From Letharia columbiana (taxonomy: Eukaryota > Ascomycota > Lecanoromycetes > Lecanorales > Parmeliaceae), in the NCBI RefSeq assembly GCF_014066305.1, contig NW_023501049.1, positions 1,077,001 through 1,141,000 of the forward strand: DNA of 64,000 nucleotides. The letters run 5' to 3'. Every line of letters starts with the position of its first letter. Within the stretch, counting starts at the first letter, position 1. This document shows, in pieces, positions 55,100 to 64,000 of the stretch. The notes under the pieces are model-generated. The model made no database searches and was not told the DNA's origin. It was given only the letters and a program-made list of their open reading frames with translations. The position numbers were made by a program, and so were the translations under genes.

Positions 55100-55424
55100 A
55101 GGTAGAACCAGAACGTATATAAATGAGCGCTGAATATACCCCCCAAACGGTCATGCTTTCGAGTCCAGCCTCGATTTCGATTATCAAGCCATGAATATGC
55201 CGTGTGGAGACACAGCTACCCTCATCTCAGCAATGTGTCTAGACTCTAAAGCCATGAGATACCTTACCTCTCTTCTTGATGGGGTTCAAGAAATGAAGGC
55301 TTAGGGCAGAGAAGTAGGGCATGAGCAAAATGAACCTCGGCATCACCCACAAATGGTTCCCGCAGAAGTTTTGAGCACCAGCGTGCAACATTAGTACACA
55401 GCATTCAGACAAATCGGGTTGAAA
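55100..55424. other. Intergenic region between utp11 and the dehydrogenase gene
   Basis: 325 bases, both neighbours on the plus strand. Nothing recognised. Confidence 0.4.
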
Positions 55425-56330
55425 ATGAAGATTGAAGGGAGGACGTTTGTGGTTTCTGGGGGGTGAGTCGGTCGATTCCAACATTTTTGGTACAAATCTT
55501 TTAACCAACCGTTCAAAGTGCGTCAGGCCTGGGAAGAGCTACGGTACGACAACTTGTAGATAGAGACGGTTACGTTGCGATCCTTGATATGAACGAAGAG
55601 AGCGGTAAAGCCTTAGTCCAAGAGCTCGGCTCTAGTTCCACCAGGTTCTTCCAAGCAGATGTATCAGATACAGAAAGCATAGCAGCAGCTGTCAAGGGCA
55701 CGAAGTCGTGGGTCCAGCAGACCGGCAAAGAGATAGGAGGCATCATAGCGGCTGCAGGAGTATCCACACCCGCGAAGATCATTGATCGTCATGGGGATCC
55801 TTTCGATATTAAAAGCTTTGATTTTGTTGTGAATATCAATGTGAGGGGGTCTATAGATCTAGTGAGGCAGCTATTGCCACATATGATCAAGGTGGAACCC
55901 GAGGCCCTAGATGGTGAAAGAGGTGTGGTGCTGCTCGTTAGTTCATCTGCGGCGTGAGTAAAGTATCCAATACGCCAAGCTTCATTTTAAGAATTCTAAA
56001 AATCCATATAGGTTCGATGGGCAGCCGGGTCAGGTCTCTTATGCAGCGTCAAAAGGAGCATTGGCATCACTGACCCTACCGTTGACAAGAGATCTCGCAA
56101 AATACGGAATCAGAGTCGTTACCATTGCACCAAGTCTTTTCGACTCTGGTATGACTGCTCTGATGAGCGACAAAGTAAGGGCAAGTTTGACCCGGGTCAT
56201 GGAATTTCCGCTCAGACCAGGAAAACCCGATGAATTTGCAAGAATTGTAAGAGAGGGCATAGAAAACTCTATGCTGAACGGCGTGGTTATTCGGCTTGAT
56301 GGTGGAATGAGAATGCCGAGCAAAATGTAG
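55425..56330 (+). CDS. Short-chain dehydrogenase/reductase, type-2 3-hydroxyacyl-CoA dehydrogenase-like
   Basis: NAD(P)-dependent oxidoreductase with classical SDR features. Exons 55425-55462, 55519-55953 and 56012-56330 give 263 aa. The start MKIEGRTFVVSGGGASGLGR holds the cofactor loop; DMN (about residue 37) suggests NAD preference; NVRG, then VVLLVSSSAAFDGQPGQVSY and the catalytic YAASK follow. GIRVVTIAPSLFDSGMTALM and the end GVVIRLDGGMRMPSKM are close to the HSD10 (type-2 hydroxyacyl-CoA dehydrogenase) pattern, so a fatty- or branched-acyl-CoA substrate is likely but not proven. Introns are 56 and 58 nt. The stop lies only 87 bp from the convergent SDH4 stop. Confidence 0.88.
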
Positions 56331-56417
56331 CAACGAAAGGACATTTGGAAAAACGCTCGTTTCAGTCCCTAATGCACCCCAAAAGATCATATACATGAAG
56401 ATTCGGCTTTGAGTTCC

Positions 56418-57258
56418 CTAAGCGATCCATATCCTCTTAACCGCCTCAGTCAAGCCTACGTCATTCGTCTCGAACTCGTACAGTCCCACAGCCACGGTCA
56501 GAGTTGCCGCACGCAGACCCCACCAAAACAAGGCTCTGGTTTTCGGCAGTCGTTTCGATGGTATATAGTCAATGATTACGGACCTAGCAGTGTCAGCAAG
56601 GCTTCTCTCTAGACCGTAATGTTCCACATACTGAAAACCAATATGAGAGTGAATGAGGATGGTGGCGCAGAGGATTGCATCCGTGACAGGGTTAAGGGTC
56701 CCAGCAGCGAATGGAGCTACTGTCAAAGGTACTAGAGCAGCGGATATGAGTCTGTAGTCGTCTCGTCAGCTGGGATGTGATGGCTGTAGAATGATGCTCG
56801 TGCCTCTCAAAAGCCCAGTGGTAGCTCCCATGGGTGGGCGAAGGTTGGGGTATAGGTGCTGGATCATTTGCTGACTTTCTTCAGTATATGCAGCCATTTT
56901 GGGCTTATAGCCTATCTTGTAATATTTACCAGTCCCATCAATGATCTCTGCCAAGGAACATTAGCTTCCATACAGGTGCTTTGGTCCATGATCAATTGTA
57001 CTCACGAGGGCCGGCAGGGAGGATGGGTCTTCGTCCACTGGCGTGAAAGCCTGCAACTCTGAGCATACTCGGCGGAATGCCCCTCAGTACATCGGATCTC
57101 AGAGGCAAGATGCGGCTCGCAATGGACTGGGTGCGAAAGCTAGAGCTATTGAGCTTGGAAAGAGCGTATGGCTGCGGGGCTCGTTTCCGGAGATCTCGAC
57201 CTGCCGCCGGCGCAACACCCGATTGCCGAAGCAGCGAAGGCCGCACAATAGACGCCAT
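56418..57258 (-). CDS. sdh4: Succinate dehydrogenase membrane anchor subunit SDH4 (CybS), 5 exons
   Basis: Small membrane subunit of complex II in the mitochondrial inner membrane; with SDH3 it binds heme and ubiquinone. Exons 57258-57006, 56947-56930, 56870-56804, 56751-56632 and 56583-56418 give 207 aa. An Arg/Ser-rich presequence (MASIVRPSLLRQSGVAPAAG) is followed by THGSYHWAFERLISAALVPL, CATILIHSHIGFQSVIIDYI and GLYEFETNDVGLTEAVKRIW, all typical of CybS. Exon 2 is only 18 nt. Intron 3 (56803-56752) must use a GC donor (GAGAG|GCACGA) to read FERLISAAL. Other introns are 58, 59 and 48 nt. Phases sum exactly. Confidence 0.93.
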
Positions 57259-57503
57259 TGTGCAGCTAATTGGGCTTGGAAGAGTGAGGAGAAATGTCTT
57301 TCAGCATTCCACCGCGGACTTGGGAGCGAAGTGAACGCTTGTCGGTTGGTGACGCCTTTGTTAGCGTAAAGCTTGGCGGTTGTGTTTGATTGGCCGAAAG
57401 AGTCCGCAGGAAGAATAAGGCAGTAGGCAATCTCAACTTCTGCTGGACTTGGAAGCTTGCAAGCTCGAGGCATCTTGTCCTTTCTTTATTTATTCCACAA
57501 GCC
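57259..57503. promoter_or_regulatory. 245-bp divergent promoter of SDH4 (-) and MPP-beta (+)
   Basis: Both genes encode mitochondrial proteins and start within 245 bp of each other. No clear binding motif was identified. Confidence 0.5.
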
Positions 57504-59276
57504 ATGGCCTCTAGGCGACTGGCGCTCAACCTGAATCAGGCTTTGCGTAGTCGCGCGGCCCTCAAATCAATTCAGCCCATAAGAGGTTTCGCAACTCCAA
57601 TCCACCAGGGCATCAATACCGAAAGCACAACTCTATCCAACGGACTGACCGTATGACTTACTCCAAATCAATTGCTGTTGGAAGCTTACGTATCCCTTAG
57701 ATTGCTACTGAGCATTCTCCATGGGCACAAACCTCTACTGTTGGTGTCTGGATCGACGCAGGATCAAGGGCAGAGACAGACAAGACCAATGGCACAGCTC
57801 ACTTCTTGGAGCACCTGGCATTCAAGGTAAATGGAAGTTTGCCTCTTCGCAAGTGTCTGCGAGCTCAACGTTGTGCATAGGGTACCAAGAATCGAACACA
57901 GCAGCAATTGGAGCTTGAGATTGAAAACATGGGAGGCCACTTGAATGCGTACACTTCTGTAAGGGTTACTTTTCACCATGTGTCGGAGCTGCACTAACAC
58001 TCCAATATAGCGTGAAAATACCGTCTACTATGCCAAGTCCTTCAACTCCGATGTCTCTGCTACAGTCAACATACTCTCGGATATTTTGCAAAACTCCAAA
58101 CTCGAGCCCCAAGCCATAGAGCGAGAACGTGATGTGATTTTACGAGAACAAGAGGAGGTCGACAAGCAGCTCGAGGAAGTCGTCTTTGATCATTTGCATG
58201 CCACCGCCTTCCAAGGTCAACCTTTAGGGCGGACCATTCTGGGACCAAAGGAGAACATTGCGAGCATCCAGCGGGATGACTTGGTCGGTTATATCACGAA
58301 GAATTATACTGCCGATCGTATGGTCCTGGTCGGCGCTGGTGGTGTCCCTCACAAGCAGTTGGTGGAGCTTGCGGAGAAGTACTTCTCCAATATACCAATG
58401 GAACCACCAACTAGAGCAGCTGCCTCAAGTGCTGCCGCTCAAAAGCAAATACCTGACTTCATTGGCTCTGAAGTCCGAGTGAGAGACGACACTATCCCAA
58501 CAGCAAACATCGCCATTGCAGTTGAAGGTGTGAGCTGGAAAGACGATGATTATTTTACCGCGCTGGTCACGCAAGCAATCGTCGGCAATTGGGATAGGGC
58601 AATGGGTAATTCTCCCTACCTTGGCAGCAAGCTCAGTACCTTCATCCACGAGAACAAGTTGGCAAATAGCTTCATGAGCTTTTCTACCAGTTACAGTGAT
58701 ACAGGGTAAACCATGAAACTACTCAGCCCTCCCTCCACCGGGCTTTGCTGACCCAAATCTTTAGGTTGTGGGGCATATACCTTGTTACGGAGAACAAAAC
58801 TCAAATCGACGACCTTGTCCATTTCACCCTTCGAGAGTGGTCCCGTCTTTCCTACAACGTTACTGAAGCCGAAACCGAACGAGCAAAGGCTCAGCTCAAA
58901 GCTTCCATCTTGCTCTCCCTTGACGGCACTACAGCCGTCGCGGAAGATATTGGCCGCCAGATCGTCACCACAGGCCGCCGCATGGACCCAGAGGAGGTAG
59001 AGAGGGTAGTCGGTAGTATAAGCGAGAAGGATGTCATGTCTTTTGCGAGGAGGAAACTTTGGGATCAAGATGTGGCAATCAGCGCTGTGGGGAGTATCGA
59101 GGGTTTGTTGGACTACAACCGGTACGTACATTCCGGACTGATTTTCCGTCTCCTTCCATCCAGTCTCTCTGCCTGACTCGCGAGACACTTCTGGGGAGCA
59201 AAGGTCAGTCGCCGCTAAGTTTTCTAATGCTGACTCCATACGCAGAATTAGGAACGACATGAGCCGCAATGCCTAA
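57504..59276 (+). CDS. mas1: Mitochondrial processing peptidase beta subunit (MAS1), 6 exons
   Basis: Zn-metalloprotease subunit that cuts presequences from imported proteins in the matrix. Exons 57504-57650, 57701-57826, 57881-57958, 58011-58705, 58765-59121 and 59246-59276 give 477 aa. A presequence ([20 protein letters not shown]) precedes [20 protein letters not shown]. The zinc site HFLEH is intact ([20 protein letters not shown]), as is the distal Glu region [14 protein letters not shown], so this is the catalytic beta subunit and not core protein 1 or alpha. The end [18 protein letters not shown] and [12 protein letters not shown] is typical. Introns are 50, 54, 52, 59 and 124 nt; the last is an introner-like copy. 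Confidence 0.95.
59122..59245 (+). repeat. Introner-like intron copy (MPP-beta intron 5)
   Basis: 124 nt, twice the size of the other introns in this gene. Starts GTACGTACATTCCGG then CTGATTTT, as in CNT intron 3. Holds GGAGCAAAGGTCA (59195-59207) and GCTGACTCCATA (59229-59240) before CGCAG. Confidence 0.75.
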
Positions 59277-59758
59277 AGGCTGCGTTGCTCTAGTAGACCA
59301 TGTTTCGAGAGTCCTGCACGCAGCCATTGTACAGATATCAGTACGAAATCCCTCGTACTTGTGACGTAAAACCCATCAGATGAAGCTACCTGTTGCCAAA
59401 TTGTCCAACATTAGAGCAACCTATGCGCTAACACGAAGGCACGAACTCGCTCACAGTGTTGCGTAGATGGTGCTATTGACCGGAAGGGAAAAGGTGCCGT
59501 AAGGACACAGACCTCAAGCTGTTCAGCTATGTATAGAGGGTCAATAAGCATTTCTACCTCCTACTCTGAAATGATTGGGATGCATTGCTACCAGCTTTTC
59601 AAGTTTCGAATCCTCCATGGCTACTTCCTTGAAAGTCTCGAAAATTTATCCACGACCGCTCTGGATCGATGCCAAGTAATATCCGAGACACCACTGATGC
59701 TCTGCAAGATCCCTAATGCTTCCCGTTTGGCTATTTCTTTCAACTGTCCCAACGTATC
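59277..59758. other. Intergenic region between convergent MPP-beta and HIS4
   Basis: 482 bases between two stops. Nothing recognised beyond expected 3' ends. Confidence 0.4.
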
Positions 59759-62572
59759 TCACTCCTTGATCTCGTCCATTTCTTGCAGCCGTATACTGAC
59801 TGCTCTCCGATGAGCCTCTAATTCTTCGACCTTGGCCAACTGCATGACAGCACTACTGACATTCTTCAATCCTTCTTGAGTCAAATTGGAGCTGGTTATA
59901 TGCTTCGTGAATGATGAAAGGTTTACTCCTGAGTACTGTTTGGCGTAGCCATAAGTTGCTTGTGATTGAGTTAGCGGAGTGACTGGCAATGGGCTTGTAG
60001 CTGGGATTCATACGCAAAGAATGATTGGTGCCTGCAGAGTAATCTCCTACACTTTCAGGAGCCCAGGGTCCCACAAAAACACTTCCCGCATGATCAACTG
60101 AAGAAATTACGGACTCGGCATTTTCGACCTGCAGGATCAGGTGTTCTGGCGCGTAATCATTGCTGTATTCCATTGCCTCTGTGATGTCCTTGACCACCAG
60201 TGTCACCGAATGCTCGATGGCTCCTCGCACGATGTCCTTTCTTGGTAAGGCTATAGCTTGGGCGTGCAATTCATCTTCAAGGGCAGCTAGTTGCTCTTCC
60301 GATAGATCCACGGCAATCAATACGACCTGCGAATCAATACCATGTTCTGCTTGACTGAGGAGGTCCGAAGCCACAAACTTAGGATTTGCCGACTTGTCTG
60401 CAATGACTAACACCTCGCTCGGCCCAGCAGGCATATCGATACTGACGCCGGCCGTGGTATCATTGGAGACAACCATCTTTCCAGCGGTCACGAATTGATT
60501 ACCAGGTCCAAGGATCTTGTCAACTTTGGAAATGGTCTCTGTCCCGTAAGCGAGGGCTGCAATAGCTTGTGCTCCTCCTGCAAGAACAATGCTCTCAGCG
60601 CCAATCTTGTGAGCGATATAGACAATCTCAGGTGTGATCGTGCCATCCCTGCGCGGGGGAGAGGCCAGAATGATCTTCTTGCAACCTGCGGCCATGGCAG
60701 GAACACCGAGCATCAACGCCGTCGAGGGCAAAATTGCTGTTCCGCCGGGCACATAGAGGCCAACCCTTTCTATTGGACGAGAGAATCGCGAGCAGACAAC
60801 GCCGGGCATGGTCTCCACACGCAATGGCTTCTCCTCCATTTGTGCCACATGGAAACGGCGAATGTTCTCGTAGCTGACATTGATAGCGTCGATGGTCTCT
60901 TGGGGCAGTTGCATCAGATTTTGCGGAAACGGCGCACGAAGAATCGGTGAAGTCAGAGAAGTAGCTTTTTCGAATTTGTGCGTGTACCTCAAGACGGCGG
61001 TATCTCCGCCCTCACGAACCTCCTTGATGATAGGCTTGACAATATCCATAATATCATCAGTAGATCTTTGGGATGGACGCTGGAGTGCGTCCTTAATGAT
61101 TCTGGCGTCAGTGTCTCTAGTCTTATATTGTTTCATCCGTATCCTTCTGTTTTGGAGGCCTGCAGCATCATCCTTTTCTTTCGGGACGGACGCTGCCTCT
61201 TTGAGAATCTCCTGTTCCGAATTTCCATGCAAGGCCCCTGCAGAGCCGTTGCTTGTATCTAGATGGCCAACCTTTTTGGCCCATTGAGGCTTAGCATCCC
61301 CTTTTCTTCTAGTAATCTTTGTACTCTTCAGATCGAGGTTATGTTCAATGTCTTCCATACTGACGCCTGCAGCAACGCACTTGGTCAGAGCAAAATAGAG
61401 TAGATCTCCAGCTTCAGCTGCAATATCCTTCTTGTCGGTTGCCTCACATAGCTCGCTTGCTTCTTCCATGATCTTAGCTTCGAGAAGCTTAGGTTCACTG
61501 AATAGTCTAGAAGTATAAGAGCCCGCAGGTGCTGATTCTTTGCGATTTTTTAGCGTTTGTTCGAGACGTGAGGCACCAGAATAAGGGCCGAAACAGGTTG
61601 AGGTCTTCAAGTGGCAGAAGCCTATCTCGTGTGAGTGACATAGGAGATGATTGAGAGCTAAATTACTATACCTTCTCCACGTTGTCTTACGTTGAACTGC
61701 AGAGCATCTGCATCACAGTCCATGAAGATATTGATCAGCTCCTGGGTATCTCCGCTCTCTTCACCCTTGATCCATATGCCATGACGGCGGCTGTGGTATA
61801 CACCACGTCCTGTTCGCAACGCTACTTCTATACTTTTCTCATTGCTATATACCAGTCCCAGACAAATCCCATTCTCGTCAGTAACAACCGTGGGAAACAA
61901 TCCGTCTGGTCGATCGCTACGGATTGCGGATGTGATCAAAACGTGAGCTGGCACAAGATCTGGGTACTTCTTGGGATCTGTTGTAAGCCCACTCGCAGGA
62001 ATGATAGCCACATGACCATCCTTAACTGCCCTGATATAATCACTTTGGATGTTGTGGGTCAAAGTCACGTATCGACCAGGGTAATACCCGGTCTTGGACA
62101 TCCGGTTCATCGTATCTAGCAGCTTCCAATCATGGACTCCTTGGATCTGGATGCCAATGGGTGTGTCTGGAATAGAAGCCTCGACTTTGCTAAGGATGTT
62201 CTTGGCGGTTTCTTCCGGTTCACCATCAGATTCCGAACGGTCAAAAGAAATGACAAGACGACCGAGATCCTGGCCTACAAGGAGACGATCTTCGACTATT
62301 GCTTTCATCTGCAAGGACGTTACGAAAACCTTAGCGCCGCCATTGTTCAGTAAGGATAGAATGTCTTCTAAAGACTCTAAGGCTGTACAATCGCAATAGA
62401 TGGTGTAAAGATTGAAATTCTTGTGAAGGAAAGTGATTGCATCTTGCTGCGTTTCCGGCGTAGCGGTAATATGAACTCGGTGCAGGTAAGAGATTGTATT
62501 CAAAGCAAGGCCATTGTCTTCAGAAGAAGGAAGATTCTTGATGTCAATAGACACCAGATAATGTTCTGCCAT
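59759..62572 (-). CDS. his4: HIS4 trifunctional histidine biosynthesis protein
   Basis: One protein performs three steps of histidine synthesis: phosphoribosyl-AMP cyclohydrolase, phosphoribosyl-ATP pyrophosphohydrolase and histidinol dehydrogenase. Exons 62572-61672, 61621-60014 and 59958-59759 give 902 aa. The cyclohydrolase part reads RGVYHSRRHGIWIKGEESGD, FMDCDADALQF and GEGFCHLKTSTCFGP across the 50-nt intron. The pyrophosphohydrolase part has SRLEQTLKNRKESAPAGSYT and EEASELCEA...AEAGDLLYF. The dehydrogenase has GLYVPGGTAILPSTALMLGV, KILGPGNQFVTAGKMVVS, DYAPEHLIL and GPWAPESVGDYSAGTNHSL, then PTYGYAKQYSGVNLSSFTKH after a 55-nt intron. The first in-frame ATG is 62572. Head to head with CMC1. 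Confidence 0.95.
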
Positions 62573-62874
62573 GGATATCTCTTCCTCCACAAAAACCAAA
62601 CCAGAAGATGAAGCTCCTATACAAACGACAGCGTTCGTTTGTTTGTTGGATAAAAAAATGGTTCGGTACTAAACTAGCTGGGAGATAAAATGATAAAATA
62701 CACAGCTAGCGTAATATTCATGATAGGTATGTGAAAGCATGAACAGGAGCGCTTCCCAACTCATTTGCTTTCTACGTCACGCTCAACATGAAGTATATAC
62801 TCATAACTCGCGTGCAACAGCAATACTACTCGGTTGATCATACCCAACACGCTCGGCTTCCGTGACCTGCAATC
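62573..62874. promoter_or_regulatory. 302-bp divergent promoter of HIS4 (-) and CMC1 (+)
   Basis: No perfect Gcn4/CpcA site (TGACTCA) was found, although HIS4 is a classic target in other fungi. A small dyad AAACGA/TCGTTT lies near 62626-62640. Confidence 0.45.
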
Positions 62875-63348
62875 ATGATGGCCAGACCCAAACCCGAATC
62901 TCTCCAATCAAGTCCTGTCCCCTCCCGAAATCCTCTCCCACTTTCTGCAGCCCAGGAATCTCAGGTAAGAGATCTCTATTATAAGAAAGTCCGAGGTCAT
63001 TGTGCCAATGAGATACGGGGTACGTAAGATATCTATTCCTTCTACTTTGTGGCCGTTTTTCTAATCCAACGCCTAGACTTCGCATCATGTGCTACCAACC
63101 GCACTATTTCTGCAACCTGGGCATGTCGGAAACAGCGTCTGGCGATGAATTCGTGCATGATTCAATATGCATCACAAAAGGAGCAGGATGCGGCAAGAGA
63201 GGAGTGGTTCGCCAACATGGACTTGCGGCGACTTGAAATGGAAGAAAAAAGGCGTCAAAAGGTGGAGGCTGAGAAGTTCTTCAAGGAATGGTGGGATATC
63301 CCGAAGTCTTCAGGTCAAAACCAGGAAGATAAGGCCGAGAAGGACTGA
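62875..63348 (+). CDS. cmc1: CMC1-family twin CX9C mitochondrial protein
   Basis: Intermembrane-space protein that helps mature cytochrome oxidase subunit 1. Exons 62875-63019 and 63077-63348 give 138 aa. Two exact CX9C motifs are seen: HCANEIRDFASC, split by the 57-nt intron, and CRKQRLAMNSC. RTISATWACRKQRLAMN is the Cmc1 signature. The tail is charged and coiled (LRRLEMEEKRRQKVEAEKFF). A second ATG at 62878 is equally possible as start. Confidence 0.9.
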
Positions 63349-63612
63349 GTAGGCATCGCTGGCATCTATTAGAATATGTGTATCAACAAATTGGGTGCAG
63401 GCATTTACGAATTTTGAGCAACGGACGTGGGAGGCAGGACATTGGTTGGCAATGACACTGTTACTGTTACTTAGTTAAGAAGGCATTTCTCTGCCTTTGG
63501 GTCCATCTGCTGTCTGCAAATCCCTAATCCTTACCAAGCCTCGAGCCTCAAGAACGCCTTCCAATGCACCGCTAAACCGCTTGCGCAAAGGAGACAAATT
63601 CACTGTTGAGCT

Positions 63613-64000
63613 TTATGGCTCCATGTCTCCGCCCGCTTCTGCATTGTTGCCGTCTCCGAAGATGTCCTCCATCCTGCCACCGCCTTCCTCATCTCCGCCA
63701 TCATCGCCCTCGGCGCCTTCACCGTCGACGTCTTCCATTCTTTCCTCTTTTATTGCATCTTCCATCTCATCGTCCTCCTCATCCCATTCTTCGCGCAAAT
63801 TCCAAGCAGCACCCGTTAGGCAATATTGCTCTGGCGGCAGCCTCATGCCCCAGTCTTTAGAAACTGGCGGTAACGCCACGCGGTTTTTTTCTTGCGCAAT
63901 CTCATTGTAGAACTCCTTTGGCAATGTAGGGTTGAGTTGATAGTGTGTTCGACTGGCTATGCTCAATCGGAGTGCTGACAATGTGACGGAGCTCAACTCA
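63613..64000 (-). CDS. Unidentified protein with acidic C-terminus (partial, N-terminus beyond the window)
   Basis: The frame enters from the right edge and ends with TAA at 63615-63613, giving about 129 residues. An ordered-looking part (HYQLNPTLPKEFYNEIAQEK; RVALPPVSKDWGMRLPPEQY; CLTGAAWNLREEWDEEDDEM) is followed by a Glu/Asp/Gly-rich tail ending EAGGDMEP. I do not recognise the family. The ordered motif rich in Pro/Tyr/Trp and the clean stop suggest a real gene. It may belong to a nuclear complex subunit, but that is a guess from composition. Confidence 0.6.
   Translation of the reverse strand, partial: ELSSVTLSALRLSIASRTHYQLNPTLPKEFYNEIAQEKNRVALPPVSKDWGMRLPPEQYCLTGAAWNLREEWDEEDDEMEDAIKEERMEDVDGEGAEGDDGGDEEGGGRMEDIFGDGNNAEAGGDMEP

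Noticed and set aside
9044..62572. A secondary-metabolite or other biosynthetic cluster, suggested by transporters, a dehydrogenase and HIS4.
   Set aside because: No PKS, NRPS, terpene synthase or cluster-type regulator is present; the genes are housekeeping.
1..64000. tRNA, rRNA, CRISPR and transposase genes.
   Set aside because: No plausible tRNA arms, 5S sequence, repeat-spacer array or transposase/integrase frame was found by reading; small RNAs could still be missed without a covariance search.

Overview
This window comes from a filamentous ascomycete (Pezizomycotina). The evidence is nuclear-type genes with many short GT-AG introns (mostly 46-80 nt, branch sites such as CTAAC or CTGAC), a COP9 signalosome subunit, a TEA/ATTS-domain regulator of the AbaA type, a trifunctional HIS4 and ATG2. 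Repeated introner-like introns point towards Dothideomycetes, but this is inference. All gene models below were assembled by hand from frames, splice signals and family homology.

Layout. 1-9.1 kb: partial rad1 (9-1-1 clamp, -), gcn5 acetyltransferase (+), csn7 (-), a 242-bp TA-flanked MITE, and a copper P-type ATPase (+). 9-17 kb: a urea transporter (dur3, 10 exons including a 10-nt microexon) with GATA sites upstream, dynein light chain LC8 (-, 5 exons) and mrd1 (+). 17-27.5 kb: a TEA-domain factor with an N-terminal zinc knuckle, a gene-poor 3.4 kb stretch with microsatellites and an imperfect palindrome, the elongation factor ELL and a DUF2237 protein. 28-37 kb: a small LITAF-like zinc-ribbon protein (-), degenerate 150-bp-period repeats, a 1314-aa mostly disordered protein with a membrane tail (-) and 2.9 kb without a recognisable gene. 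37-50 kb: ATG2 (-), an ADGF/CECR1-type adenosine deaminase (-) and, divergent from it, a concentrative nucleoside transporter (+). 50-64 kb: ubc11 (-), chk1 (+), eL31 (-), utp11 (+), a short-chain dehydrogenase (+), SDH4 (-), MPP-beta (+), HIS4 (-), CMC1 (+) and an unidentified partial gene (-).

Many genes are arranged head to head across short shared upstream regions: eL31/UTP11 (ribosome), SDH4/MPP-beta (mitochondrion), adenosine deaminase/nucleoside transporter (purine salvage), UBC11/CHK1 (cell cycle), HIS4/CMC1 and DYN2/MRD1.

The most striking signal is an intron family. The nucleoside transporter has seven introns of 113-160 nt, against about 50-60 nt in most neighbours. Several of these, plus two in dur3 and one in MPP-beta, share sequence blocks at their 5' end, in the middle and around the branch site. 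They look like copies of an introner-like element (a mobile spliceosomal intron), and one copy uses a GC-AG splice pair.
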